DNA of 64,000 nt from Streptomyces sp. SUK 48 (GTDB lineage: Bacteria > Actinomycetota > Actinomycetes > Streptomycetales > Streptomycetaceae), in contig NZ_CP045740.1 in NCBI RefSeq assembly GCF_009650765.1, positions 310,001 to 374,000 on the forward strand, written 5' to 3'. How positions within the stretch are numbered: the stretch's first letter is position 1; each line of letters opens with the position of its first letter. This document shows positions 48,584 through 57,569 of the stretch, one piece after another. Position numbers and translations under genes: made by a program. Under the pieces are notes generated by a model. It had not been told where the DNA came from. It did not search any database and worked only from the letters and a program-made list of their open reading frames with translations.

Positions 48584-49000
48584 ATGACGTCCCACTCCGA
48601 GCCCGCCGAGCTGCTGGCCACCATGCCGTTCGCGGCCGGTCTCGGCATCGAGCTGCGGGAGGCCACCGCCGAGCGCACGGTGGGCTCGCTCGCCTGGTCG
48701 CCCGGGATGTGCACGGCCGGGGGCGCGCTGCACGGCGGGGCGCTGATGGCGCTGGCGGACAGCGTGGGCGCGGTGTGCGCCTACCTCAATCTGCCCGAGG
48801 GGGCGGCCGGTACCTCCACGGTCGAGTCCAAGACCAACTTCCTGCGGGCCCTCACCTCGGGTCACGTCCATGCCACGGCCCGGCCGCTGCACCTCGGCGG
48901 CACGCTGATCGTGGTGCAGACGGAGCTGCGCGACGACCGGGACCGGCTGGTCGGGCAGACCACGCAGACGCAGATCGTGCTGCGCGAGCGGGTCGGCTGA
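48584..49000 (+). CDS. PaaI-family hotdog thioesterase
   Basis: A 138-residue single hotdog-fold protein. The core reads CTAGGALHGGALMALADSVG, with the HGG motif, and the later STVESKTNFLRAL. This is the layout of PaaI/YiiD acyl-CoA thioesterases that hydrolyse aryl- or acyl-CoA. The ATG at 48584 has AAAGGCGG upstream. It stands alone, divergent from the FemAB-like gene and followed by a hairpin terminator. Confidence 0.9.
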   Translation: MTSHSEPAELLATMPFAAGLGIELREATAERTVGSLAWSPGMCTAGGALHGGALMALADSVGAVCAYLNLPEGAAGTSTVESKTNFLRALTSGHVHATARPLHLGGTLIVVQTELRDDRDRLVGQTTQTQIVLRERVG

Positions 49001-49024
49001 GACACACGGCCGAAGGGGTACGGC

Positions 49025-49068
49025 CGAAGGGGCCGGACCACGCCGAGGGGCGGGGTCCGGCCCCTTCG
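49025..49068. terminator. Hairpin terminator after the thioesterase gene
   Basis: A perfect 15-bp stem, CGAAGGGGCCGGACC (49025-49039) and GGTCCGGCCCCTTCG (49054-49068), with a 14-nt loop. Confidence 0.85.
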
Positions 49069-49170
49069 TCGTGCGCGCCCGCGCTACTCCGGAAGACGTC
49101 CCGGGCGTCCCGGATCCGCCCGCGCTATTGACATGAACCTGTGCTTCCTTCGAGTCTTCGTGCGTGAAGT

Positions 49171-49196
49171 TGCTTGAATATGCGCATCTTCAAGCA
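49171..49196. promoter_or_regulatory. Inverted repeat ahead of the GH31 gene
   Basis: TGCTTGAA (49171-49178) and TTCAAGCA (49189-49196) form a perfect 8-bp inverted repeat with a 10-bp spacer. A longer GAAGT/ACTTC extension is almost symmetric. It lies 53 bp upstream of the proposed start, in relatively AT-rich DNA, and looks like the operator of an unidentified sugar-responsive regulator. A TTGACA occurs at 49128-49133, but no matching -10 is clear. Confidence 0.5.
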
Positions 49197-49248
49197 CTTC
49201 CGCGCACGCTCACATACTCCGCACCGACGCGAGGGGAGCTGTTCCGCC

Positions 49249-51885
49249 GTGCGAAGACTCCGACATCGGGTGCCGTGGCCGGCCTGGGTGCCGCTGGGGC
49301 TGGTGACCGCCCTGGCCGGCACCGCGCTGGTCGTCCCGGCGCCCGCCGCGGCCGCCGCCACCGGCGCCGTACTGGACCCCGCCCACAGCAGTGTCAGCTG
49401 GCAGAGTCCCGTCTACGCCAAGGGCACCGTCGGCGACCCGAAGGACTGCCCCACTCCCGGCGCCGACCCCGGCAACCAGGTCTGCGACCGCTTCGACCTG
49501 TCCGTCTCGGTGCCGGCCGGCTACTGGAACGACAACCCCGAGGGCGGCGTCCCGCTGGCCGTCAAGTGGGAGCACCCCACCGACGACTTCGACCTGTACG
49601 TGTACGACGACCACGGCACCCAGGTGGCCTCCAGCGCGGGCACCGCCGACCCCGAGGCCACGCTGATCCCGCGGGCGTCGGGGACGTACCACGTGGTGGT
49701 CGTGCCGTACGACGTGCACGACAACTCCTTCACCGGCACGGCGTACCTGCCCGCGACCGAGGACGCCGGCGGTCTGACGTCCTTCTCGGGCGGGCACGGC
49801 AGCTACACGATCCGCGCCGGGCAGCTCCTGGCCCGCGCCGACTTCCTGAGCGGCGGCCGACTGCGACTCCAGGCCGACCCGTCGGGCTCGCTGAGCGACC
49901 CGGCCGGCACCGAGATCGTGCGCACGGAGCCCGCCGCGGACCGGCACACCTCGTCCTTCGACGCGGGCGCCTACTACGGCATCCGCGCATCGGAGGCCGT
50001 ACTGCGCGTGTACAAGAAGCCGCTGCGGTTCGGGCTGTACAAGGCGGACAACCGCACCCGGATCTGGCAGGAGGACAAGCCGCTGCGCTGGTCCACCGAC
50101 GGGATGCGGCAGAGCCTCGACCGCGGCGCGGACGAGCAGTTCTTCGGCGGCGGCGAGCAGAACGGCAGCTTCTCGCACCGCGGGCAGACGATGTACGTCT
50201 CCAACAGCTTCGACTGGGACGAGGGCGGCTACAACAACTCCCAGCCCTTCTACCTCTCCAGCGCGGGCTACGGCGTCTTCCGCAACACCTTCGCGCCGGG
50301 CGTGTACACCTTCGACTCGCCGGTGACCACGGGGCAGCAGGAACGGCGCCTGGACGCCTATTACTTCCTCGGTGACGCCAAGCACGTCATCGGCGCATAC
50401 ACGAAGTTGGTGGGCAAGCCGTTCATGCCGCCGGTCTACGGCCTGGAGCCCGGCGACTCCGACTGCTATCTGCACAACGCCAACCGGGGCGAGCGGCACA
50501 CCCTGGACGCGCTGAAGGTCGCCGACGGCTACACCCAGCACCAGATGCCGCTGGGCTGGATGCTGGTCAACGACGGCTACGGCTGCGGCTACGAGGACCT
50601 CCAGCAGACCGCCAAGGGTCTCCAGGACCACAACGCCCAGCTCGGCCTGTGGACCCAGGACGGCATCGACAAGCTGGCCGAACAGGTCAAGGCGGGCCAG
50701 CGGGTGGCCAAGCTGGACGTGGCCTGGGTCGGCAACGGCTACCGGTTCGCCCTGGACGCCTGCGACGCGGCGAAGAAGGGCATCGAGGACAACAGCGACG
50801 CCCGCGGCTTCGTCTGGCTGCCCGTCTCCTGGGCGGGCGCCCAGCGCTGCGGGGTGCTGTGGAGCGGCGACCAGCAGCTGTCCTGGGACTACATCCGCTG
50901 GCAGATCCCGACGTACGCCGGGGCGACGATGTCCGGCATCGCCTACGACACGGGCGACGTGGGCAGCATCTACCTCCACGACGCCAAGATGTACGCCCGC
51001 GACCTCCAGTGGAAGGCGTTCCTGCCGGCCATCATGACCATGGACGGCTGGGCCACCGACCTGACCACCAAGAAGCCCGCCGACCAGCAGCCGTGGCTGG
51101 ACGGCGAGCCGTACACCTCCATCAACCGCAAGTACCTCCAGCTGAAGGAGCGGCTGCTGCCGTACATGTACACCCTCTCCGCCGACGCGGCGAAGAGCGG
51201 GGTGGGCGCGGTGCGTCCGCTGTGGCTGGAGTACCCGGACGACCCGGGCACCCTGGGCGCGAACGCGAAGTACGAGTTCCTGTCCGGGTCCGACTTCCTG
51301 GTCGCGCCGGTCTACCAGGACTCCGACACCCGCGACGGCATCTATCTGCCCAAGGGCACCTGGACCGACTACTGGACCGGGCGCACCTACCACGGCCCGA
51401 CCACGGTCGACGGCTACCACGCCCCGCTGGACACCCTCCCGCTGTTCGTGCGCGAGGGCGCGATCGTGCCCATGTGGCCGAAGGACACCACCAGTTGGCA
51501 GACCCGGGACCGGCACGAGCTGGACTGGGACCTGTACCCGTCGGCCCACGGCACCAGCCACTACACGCTGTACGAGGACGACGGCGTGACGCGTGACTTC
51601 GCCAAGGGCGCGGCCGCCACCCAGCGAGTCTCGCTGCACCGGGACGCGCACGGCACGACCGTGTCGGTCGGCGCGAGCGAGGGCGCCTACCACGGCAAGG
51701 TCGCCGCCCGGACCTACCGGTTCACCGTGCACGGCGGCTCCGCGCCCGCGCGGGTGCTGGTGGACGGGCGCCAACTGCCCCGCTCCGCCTGGTCGTTCGA
51801 TCCGGCCACCCGGGTCACGACGGTCACCACGGCGAGCCTGCCGCTGGACCGGGGCTTCGGTCTGCGATTGGTCGACAAAAGGTAA
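49249..51885 (+). CDS. Secreted GH31 alpha-glucosidase/transglucosidase
   Basis: An 878-residue exported enzyme. The signal peptide is about 1-38 (basic MRRLRHRVP then VPLGLVTALAGTALVV). An N-terminal beta-sandwich with a PPC-like pattern (about 60-165) precedes the GH31 barrel (about 300-680), where KLDVAW carries the probable nucleophile D490. The beta-rich C-terminal modules include TWTDYWTGRTYHG and LYEDDG. The family includes alpha-glucosidases and 6-alpha-glucosyltransferases; the stretch after KLDVAWVGNGY is closest to the latter kind, but this is not certain. The GTG at 49249 is chosen for its GAGGGGAG site and proper signal peptide; ATG 49180 in frame would add 23 residues. Confidence 0.88.
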   Translation: MRRLRHRVPWPAWVPLGLVTALAGTALVVPAPAAAAATGAVLDPAHSSVSWQSPVYAKGTVGDPKDCPTPGADPGNQVCDRFDLSVSVPAGYWNDNPEGGVPLAVKWEHPTDDFDLYVYDDHGTQVASSAGTADPEATLIPRASGTYHVVVVPYDVHDNSFTGTAYLPATEDAGGLTSFSGGHGSYTIRAGQLLARADFLSGGRLRLQADPSGSLSDPAGTEIVRTEPAADRHTSSFDAGAYYGIRASEAVLRVYKKPLRFGLYKADNRTRIWQEDKPLRWSTDGMRQSLDRGADEQFFGGGEQNGSFSHRGQTMYVSNSFDWDEGGYNNSQPFYLSSAGYGVFRNTFAPGVYTFDSPVTTGQQERRLDAYYFLGDAKHVIGAYTKLVGKPFMPPVYGLEPGDSDCYLHNANRGERHTLDALKVADGYTQHQMPLGWMLVNDGYGCGYEDLQQTAKGLQDHNAQLGLWTQDGIDKLAEQVKAGQRVAKLDVAWVGNGYRFALDACDAAKKGIEDNSDARGFVWLPVSWAGAQRCGVLWSGDQQLSWDYIRWQIPTYAGATMSGIAYDTGDVGSIYLHDAKMYARDLQWKAFLPAIMTMDGWATDLTTKKPADQQPWLDGEPYTSINRKYLQLKERLLPYMYTLSADAAKSGVGAVRPLWLEYPDDPGTLGANAKYEFLSGSDFLVAPVYQDSDTRDGIYLPKGTWTDYWTGRTYHGPTTVDGYHAPLDTLPLFVREGAIVPMWPKDTTSWQTRDRHELDWDLYPSAHGTSHYTLYEDDGVTRDFAKGAAATQRVSLHRDAHGTTVSVGASEGAYHGKVAARTYRFTVHGGSAPARVLVDGRQLPRSAWSFDPATRVTTVTTASLPLDRGFGLRLVDKR

Positions 51886-51895
51886 AGGGGTCGTA

Positions 51896-51929
51896 TGGTC
51901 TAGTCCAAAGAGCAGGTTGGTCTAGGCCA
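51896..51929 (+). promoter_or_regulatory. Tandem DasR-type boxes before the chitinase gene
   Basis: TGGTCTAGTCCA (51896-51907) and TGGTCTAGGCCA (51918-51929) are 12-bp direct repeats, 22 bp apart. They match the DasR element (core TGGTCTAGACCA) known to control chitinase genes in Streptomyces through N-acetylglucosamine signalling. They start only 10 bp after the GH31 stop. Confidence 0.85.
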
Positions 51930-51959
51930 ACTCATTGACGTGACCGCAACAGCTCCCGG

Positions 51960-52000
51960 AGGGTGGGGGCTCCTCCCCCACCCGGGTCTCTCCCCACCCT
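51960..52000 (+). promoter_or_regulatory. Chitinase 5' leader with two exclusive hairpins
   Basis: GGGTGGGGG (51961-51969) can pair with CCCCCACCC (51975-51983) across a 5-nt loop. The same left arm, as AGGGTGGGG (51960-51968), can pair instead with CCCCACCCT (51992-52000), next to the ribosome-binding site GGAGG (52003-52007). The first structure might also terminate GH31 transcripts. Confidence 0.5.
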
Positions 52001-52013
52001 CTGGAGGCACGCA

Positions 52014-53228
52014 GTGAGACGTCTTCACGCCTGTCTGAGCGCGGCGGCCGCCGTCGTGCTCGCCGCCGCGGGCACCACCGCCCTGGTCGCGGCCAACGCC
52101 TCGGGCGCCACTCCCCAGGACGCCCTGAGCAACCGCTGGTACGCGGCCGCCCCCTATCTGATGCCGCTGGACAACGACCCGCCCGACCCGGCCGCCATCA
52201 TGGACGCCACCGGTCTCAAGGCGTTCCAGCTGGCCTTCGTGCTCGCCCCCAACGGGGGTGGCTGCTCCCCCACTTGGGGCGGTACGGCACCGGTCTCCGC
52301 GGACACCGCCGTGCAGTCGATGATCTCCGCCATCCGCGCCAAGGGCGGCGACGTGTCCGTCTCCATCGGCGGCTACGGCGGCACCAAGCTCGGCCAGGCG
52401 TGCGCGGACCCGGCGTCCACGGCGGCGGCGTACCAGCAGGTGATCACCAAGTACGGCCTGCACGCCATCGACTTCGACCTGGAGGAGCCGGAGTACGAGA
52501 ACACCGCGGCCATCAAGAACGAGATCGGCGCGGCCAAGATCCTCCAGCAGAACAACCCGGGTCTGTACGTCTCCGTGACGACGGCCGGCACGGCGGACGG
52601 CACCGGCTGGTTCGGCAAGCAGATGCTGCTGGAGGCGAAGTCGCAGGGGTTCACCCCGAACAACTTCTCCATCATGCCGTTCGACGGCGGCTTCAACGGC
52701 GCGGCGAGCCAGACCAGCGCGCTGACCAACTTCAACTCGATCCTCCAGTCCACCTTCGGCTGGGACGCGGCCACCGCCTACGCCCACGAGGGCTTCTCCG
52801 GCATGAACGGCCGCAGCGACACCGGCGAGATCTTCGGCCAGAGCGACTTCCAGACCGTGCTGGACTACGCGACCAGCCACCACATGGACCGCTTCACGTT
52901 CTGGTCGATCAACCGCGACCGCCAGTGCAGCCCGCCCGACAACGGGGGCCGTACGTCCGGGACTTGTTCGAGCGTGGCGCAGAGCCCCTGGGACTTCGCC
53001 AAGTACTCGGTGAAGTTCGCCGGGGTCACCCCGCCGACCGGCACCCCGACCCCCACCCCGACGCCGACCCCGACCTCGTGCAAGCCCGCGTGGAACTCGT
53101 CCACCGCCTACACGGGCGGCACCGAGGTGTCGTACGGCCAGCACAACTGGAAGGCCAAGTGGTGGACCCAGAACGAGGTGCCCGGCGCCTCCACCTGGGG
53201 TCCCTGGCAGGACGAGGGCGCCTGCTGA
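52014..53228 (+). CDS. Secreted GH18 chitinase with C-terminal chitin-binding domain
   Basis: A 404-residue exported chitinase. The signal peptide is about 1-33 (VRRLHACLSAAAAVVLAAAG, then the ANASG region). The GH18 barrel (about 35-340) has SVSIGGYGG and the catalytic motif HAIDFDLEEP, with D153, D155 and the proton donor E157. A Thr-Pro linker (about 343-358, TGTPTPTPTPTPTS) leads to a CBM5/12-type chitin-binding module (about 360-404) with WNSSTAYTGGTEVSYGQ and the typical KAKWWTQNEVPG. It hydrolyses chitin outside the cell. The GTG has GGAGG 6 nt upstream. Paired DasR boxes stand 85-118 bp ahead. Confidence 0.93.
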   Translation: MRRLHACLSAAAAVVLAAAGTTALVAANASGATPQDALSNRWYAAAPYLMPLDNDPPDPAAIMDATGLKAFQLAFVLAPNGGGCSPTWGGTAPVSADTAVQSMISAIRAKGGDVSVSIGGYGGTKLGQACADPASTAAAYQQVITKYGLHAIDFDLEEPEYENTAAIKNEIGAAKILQQNNPGLYVSVTTAGTADGTGWFGKQMLLEAKSQGFTPNNFSIMPFDGGFNGAASQTSALTNFNSILQSTFGWDAATAYAHEGFSGMNGRSDTGEIFGQSDFQTVLDYATSHHMDRFTFWSINRDRQCSPPDNGGRTSGTCSSVAQSPWDFAKYSVKFAGVTPPTGTPTPTPTPTPTSCKPAWNSSTAYTGGTEVSYGQHNWKAKWWTQNEVPGASTWGPWQDEGAC

Positions 53229-53240
53229 CGCGTTGCCCGC

Positions 53241-53297
53241 CCGGTGGCCGGGGACGCGCGCGGTGGTCACTTGGCCGGGCGCGTCCCCGGCCACCGG
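53241..53297 (+). terminator. Long hairpin terminator after the chitinase gene
   Basis: A perfect 19-bp stem, 53241-53259 and 53279-53297 (left arm begins CCGGTGGCCGGGG), with a 19-nt loop, 12 bp after the stop. Confidence 0.88.
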
Positions 53298-53420
53298 CCT
53301 GTCCCGGAACCGGTCCGTCCGCATGACACACGGTGCGACCTGCGCGACTGGTGGAATACGCCAAGTGGCCGTAGCGTCGATGTGACCTGCTCGGACACGG
53401 GACGAACGGTGGGAGCGGCC

Positions 53421-53897
53421 ATGCGCGGATCAGTGGTGGGAACGGCGGTGACCCTGGCGGCAGCGGCGGTGCTGGCGGCGGGAACGACGGCTTCGGCCAG
53501 TCCGCCGACCGCGTCCGTGGCGCCGACGGCGCGGGCCGGGGACCGGGTGCTGGTGGACTGTTTCTCCCACCGCAATGTGCGCCCCACGGACTTCATCCTG
53601 GCCTGCGGTGACGGCAACAGCCGGCTCAAGGGCCTCAACTGGACCGCCTGGAGCAACGGCGGCGCCACGGGCACCGGCACGAACTGGGTGAACGACTGCA
53701 AGCCGTACTGCGCGGCCGGCACCTTCCACCCCTACCCGGTGGTCATCCGGCTCAGCGGCGGCACGCAGTGGAAGAAGCATCCCTCCTTCGAGCGCTTCAC
53801 CCAGCTGACCCTGACCTACAGCGGCGCACGGCCGCAGGGCTTCCAGCACGTGATGTCGTTCCCGCTCTGGGACGGCCCCACGTCGCCGCAGGGCTGA
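53421..53897 (+). CDS. Small secreted protein of unknown function
   Basis: A 158-residue exported protein. The signal peptide MRGSVVGTAVTLAAAAVLAA ends near SAS (residue 28). The mature part has four cysteines (VLVDCFSHRN, ILACGDGNSRL, WVNDCKPYC) that could form two disulfides, and a beta-rich end FTQLTLTYSGARPQGFQHV. I recognise the CGDGNxxLxxLxWxxW pattern from short Streptomyces secreted proteins without known function. ATG 53421 has GGGAG upstream. It is monocistronic and followed by two hairpins. Confidence 0.8.
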   Translation: MRGSVVGTAVTLAAAAVLAAGTTASASPPTASVAPTARAGDRVLVDCFSHRNVRPTDFILACGDGNSRLKGLNWTAWSNGGATGTGTNWVNDCKPYCAAGTFHPYPVVIRLSGGTQWKKHPSFERFTQLTLTYSGARPQGFQHVMSFPLWDGPTSPQG

Positions 53898-53906
53898 CAG
53901 CACGGA

Positions 53907-53979
53907 TCGCCCGGGGCCCTTCACGGACCCCGGGCGAGCGCGGTACGGAAAGCGGCCGGGTCCTTGCCGGACCCGGCCG
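53907..53979. terminator. Two hairpins between the secreted protein and pyruvate carboxylase genes
   Basis: Stem 1 is TCGCCCGGGG (53907-53916) with CCCCGGGCGA (53928-53937). Stem 2 is CGGCCGGGTCC (53953-53963) with GGACCCGGCCG (53969-53979), followed by TTT. They probably serve the two convergent genes. Confidence 0.82.
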
Positions 53980-53992
53980 TTTGCGCGCGGAC

Positions 53993-56900
53993 TCAGCCGA
54001 TCTCGACCAGCAGGTCGCCGCCCTCCACCTGCTGGATGCGGTTGATGGCCAGCCGGGACACCCGGCCCGCCTTCGGGGCCGTGATCGCGGCCTCCATCTT
54101 CATCGCCTCGATGGTGGCGACGGTGACCCCGGCCGCCACCTCGTCGCCCTCGGCCACCGAGAGGGTCACCACACCGGCGAACGGCGCGGCCACGTGGTCC
54201 GGGTTCGAACGGTCGGCCTTCTCCGTCACCGGCACGTCCGAGGCGGCCGCCCGGTCGCGGACCTGGATGGGCCGCAGCTGGCCGTTGAGCGTGGACATCA
54301 CCGTGCGCATACCGCGCTCGTCGGCCTCGCCGATCGCCTGAAGCTCGATCAGCAGCCGCACGCCGGGCTCCAGGTCGACGGCGTACTCCTTGCCCGGGCG
54401 CAGACCGTAGAAGAACGCCTTGCTGTCCAGGACGCTCGTGTCGCCGTACGACTGCCGGTGGCCCTCGAACTCCCTGGTGGGCGCCGGGAACAGCAGCCGG
54501 TTCAGGGTCGCCCTGCGGTCCTTGGCCAGGCCCTCGCGGTCCTCGGCGGACAGCTCGGGCACCGGCTTGGCGGCGGCGCGGCCCTGCAACGCCTTGGTGC
54601 GGAACGGCTCCGGCCAGCCGCCGGGCGGGGTGCCCAGCTCCCCGCGCAGGAAGCCGATCACCGAGTCGGGGATGTCGAACCGGTGGGGGGTCTGTTCGAA
54701 GTCCGCCGGGGAGACCCCGGCGCCCACCAGGTGCAGGGCGAGGTCGCCGACCACCTTGGAGGACGGGGTGACCTTGACCAGCCGGCCGAGGATGCGGTCG
54801 GCGGCGGCGTACATCGCCTCGATGTCCTCGAAGCGGTCGCCGAGGCCGAGCGCGACGGCCTGGGTGCGCAGGTTGGAGAGCTGGCCGCCCGGGATCTCGT
54901 GGTCGTAGACGCGCCCGGTCGGCGCGGCGAGACCCGCCTCGAAGGGGGCGTAGATCCGGCGCACGCCCTCCCAGTACGGCTCCAGGTCGCCGACCGCCTT
55001 GAGGTCGAGGCCGGTGGGCCGCTCGGAGTGGTCGGTGGCGGCCACGATCGCGGAGAGCGACGGCTGCGAGGTCGTCCCGGCCATGGAGGCGACCGCGCCG
55101 TCCACCGCGTCCGCGCCCGCCTGGATCGCGGCGAGGTAGGTGGCGAGCTGGCCGCCCGCGGTGTCGTGGGTGTGCAGGTGCACGGGCAGGTCGAACTCGC
55201 GGCGCAGCGCCGAGACCAGGGTGGCGGCGGCCGGGGCGCGCAGCAGTCCGGCCATGTCCTTGATCGCGAGGACATGGGCGCCCGCGTCGACGATCTGCTC
55301 GGCGAGCCGCAGGTAGTAGTCGAGGGTGTAGAGCCGCTCGCCGGGGTCGCTCAGATCGCCGGTGTAGCAGAGGGCGACCTCGGCGACCGCCGTGCCGGTC
55401 TCGCGCACGGCCTCGATGGCGGGGCGCATCTGGCCGACGTCGTTGAGGGCGTCGAAGATGCGGAAGATGTCGATGCCGGTGGCGGCGGCCTCCTGCACGA
55501 AGGCGTCGGTGACCTCCGTCGGGTACGGCGTGTAGCCGACGGTGTTGCGGCCGCGCAGCAGCATCTGGAGGCAGATGTTGGGCACGGCCTCGCGCAGGGC
55601 GGCCAGCCGCTCCCAGGGGTCCTCGGCGAGGAAGCGCAGGGCGACGTCGTAGGTGGCGCCGCCCCAGCACTCCAGGGAGAGCAGCTCGGGCAGGGTGCGG
55701 GCGACGACCGGGGCGACGGCCAGCAGGTCCTTGGTGCGTACCCGGGTGGCGAGCAGCGACTGGTGGGCGTCGCGGAAGGTGGTGTCGGTGACCCCGATCG
55801 TGGGCGACTCGCGCAGCCGGCGGGCGAAGCCCTCGGGACCGAGTTCCACGAGGAGCTGGCGCGATCCGGCGGGCGGCTCGGCGGCGGCCGACACCGGCAG
55901 CTTGGTCAACGGGTCGAACAGGTCGGGCCGTTCGCCGTGCGGCTTGTTCACCGTGACATCGGCGAGGAAGGTCAGCAGCTTGGTGCCGCGGTCCGCGGAG
56001 GAGCGGGCCGTGAGCAGATGCGGGCGCTCCTCGATGAACGAGGTGGTGATCCGGCCGGCCTGGAAGTCCGGGTCGTCCAGCACGGCCTGGAGGAACGGGA
56101 TGTTGGTGGACACACCGCGGATGCGGAACTCGGCGACGGCGCGCCGGGCGCGGCCGATGGCGGCCTTGAAGTCCCGGCCCCGGCAGGTGAGTTTCACCAG
56201 CATCGAGTCGAAGTGGGCGCTGATCTCCGTACCGGCGTGGGTGGTTCCGCCGTCCAGCCGGATGCCGGAGCCGCCCGGCGAGCGGTACGCGCTGATCGTG
56301 CCGGTGTCCGGGCGGAAGCCGTTGGCCGGGTCCTCGGTGGTGATGCGGCACTGGAGCGCGGCCCCGTGCAGGGTGATGGTCTCCTGGGCGAGGCCGAGGT
56401 CGGCGAGGGTCTCGCCGGCGGCGATCCGCAGCTGCGCCTGGACCAGGTCGACGTCCGTGACCTCCTCGGTGACGGTGTGCTCGACCTGGATACGCGGGTT
56501 CATCTCGATGAAGACGTGGTTGCCGTCCCGGTCGAGCAGGAACTCCACGGTGCCCGCGTTGCGGTAGCCGATCTCGCGGGCGAAGCGCACGGCGTCGGCG
56601 CAGATCCGGTCCCGCAGCCCGGGGTCGAGGTTCGGGGCGGGCGCCAGCTCGATGACCTTCTGGTGGCGGCGCTGGAGCGAGCAGTCGCGCTCGAAGAGGT
56701 GGACGACATTGCCCTCGCCGTCGGCGAGGATCTGCACCTCGATGTGGCGCGGGTCGACGACGGCCTTCTCCAGGAAGACGGTCGGGTCGCCGAACGCGGA
56801 GGCCGCCTCGCGGGAGGCGGCCTCGATGGACTCGCGCAACTGGGCGGGGGCCTCGACCCGGCGCATACCACGACCGCCGCCGCCCGCGACCGCCTTCACG

Positions 56901-57367
56901 AACACGGGGAAGCCGATCTCGTCGGCGGCCCGCACCAGTTCGTCCACGTCGGTGGAGGGCTGGGAGGAGCCGAGCACCGGTACGCCGGCCGCGCGGGCGG
57001 CGGCCACCGCGCGCGCCTTGTTGCCGGTCAGCTCCAGCGTGGCCGTGCCGGGGCCGACGAAGGTGATGCCCGCCTCCTCGCAGGCGCGGGCCAGCTCCGG
57101 GTTCTCGGACAGGAAGCCGTAACCGGGGTAGACGGCGTCCGCTCCGGCCCGGCGGGCGGCGGACACGATCTCCTCGACGGAGAGATAGGCGCGCACCGGG
57201 TGCCCCGGTTCCCCGATCTCGTACGCCTCGTCGGCCTTGAGCCGGTGGAGCGAGTTGCGGTCCTCGTGCGGGAACACGGCGACGGTGCGCGCGCCGAGTT
57301 CGTAGCCCGCCCGGAACGCGCGGATCGCGATCTCTCCGCGATTGGCGACCAGCACCTTACGGAACAT
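53993..57367 (-). CDS. pyc: Pyruvate carboxylase
   Basis: A 1124-residue single-chain biotin enzyme that makes oxaloacetate from pyruvate, HCO3- and ATP, the main refilling reaction for the TCA cycle. The biotin carboxylase domain (about 1-450) starts MFRKVLVANRGEIAIRAFRA and has AVAGGGGRGMR and FIEMNPRIQVEHTVTEEVT. The carboxyltransferase domain (about 500-810) has DTTFRDAHQSLLATRVRTKD and HTHDTAGGQLATYL. The C-terminal biotin carrier has the acceptor lysine K1090 in EAMKMEA. Domain order and length are exactly as expected. It stands alone, with no visible operator. Confidence 0.97.
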   Translation of the reverse strand: MFRKVLVANRGEIAIRAFRAGYELGARTVAVFPHEDRNSLHRLKADEAYEIGEPGHPVRAYLSVEEIVSAARRAGADAVYPGYGFLSENPELARACEEAGITFVGPGTATLELTGNKARAVAAARAAGVPVLGSSQPSTDVDELVRAADEIGFPVFVKAVAGGGGRGMRRVEAPAQLRESIEAASREAASAFGDPTVFLEKAVVDPRHIEVQILADGEGNVVHLFERDCSLQRRHQKVIELAPAPNLDPGLRDRICADAVRFAREIGYRNAGTVEFLLDRDGNHVFIEMNPRIQVEHTVTEEVTDVDLVQAQLRIAAGETLADLGLAQETITLHGAALQCRITTEDPANGFRPDTGTISAYRSPGGSGIRLDGGTTHAGTEISAHFDSMLVKLTCRGRDFKAAIGRARRAVAEFRIRGVSTNIPFLQAVLDDPDFQAGRITTSFIEERPHLLTARSSADRGTKLLTFLADVTVNKPHGERPDLFDPLTKLPVSAAAEPPAGSRQLLVELGPEGFARRLRESPTIGVTDTTFRDAHQSLLATRVRTKDLLAVAPVVARTLPELLSLECWGGATYDVALRFLAEDPWERLAALREAVPNICLQMLLRGRNTVGYTPYPTEVTDAFVQEAAATGIDIFRIFDALNDVGQMRPAIEAVRETGTAVAEVALCYTGDLSDPGERLYTLDYYLRLAEQIVDAGAHVLAIKDMAGLLRAPAAATLVSALRREFDLPVHLHTHDTAGGQLATYLAAIQAGADAVDGAVASMAGTTSQPSLSAIVAATDHSERPTGLDLKAVGDLEPYWEGVRRIYAPFEAGLAAPTGRVYDHEIPGGQLSNLRTQAVALGLGDRFEDIEAMYAAADRILGRLVKVTPSSKVVGDLALHLVGAGVSPADFEQTPHRFDIPDSVIGFLRGELGTPPGGWPEPFRTKALQGRAAAKPVPELSAEDREGLAKDRRATLNRLLFPAPTREFEGHRQSYGDTSVLDSKAFFYGLRPGKEYAVDLEPGVRLLIELQAIGEADERGMRTVMSTLNGQLRPIQVRDRAAASDVPVTEKADRSNPDHVAAPFAGVVTLSVAEGDEVAAGVTVATIEAMKMEAAITAPKAGRVSRLAINRIQQVEGGDLLVEIG

Positions 57368-57569
57368 CCTGGAATCCCTTCAGCTGCCTGGCGGCGACGA
57401 ACGTCATGGTGAGTAAGACACGCCCTGCCCTGCCGTATCCCGCGCAACCCTAGGGGCTGCCCGTGCGGGCCCGTATGCGAAAACCATCACATCAGGGGTG
57501 TGGGCGGCGCCACAGGTGTGCGCGGCGGTTCGGGGGGAGTTTCCGGCCGGGGGCGCGGACGTGTCCAGG

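Noticed and set aside
49128..49133. TTGACA as the -35 box of the GH31 gene
   Set aside because: No acceptable -10 box at 16-19 bp; kept only as a remark.
52865..53104. Minus-strand frame with repeated VGVGVGV
   Set aside because: Antisense of the Thr-Pro linker of the chitinase.
53768..57412. A 1214-codon open frame on the plus strand opposite pyruvate carboxylase
   Set aside because: It is the antisense shadow of the pyc gene, produced by GC-rich third positions; it has no recognisable domains.
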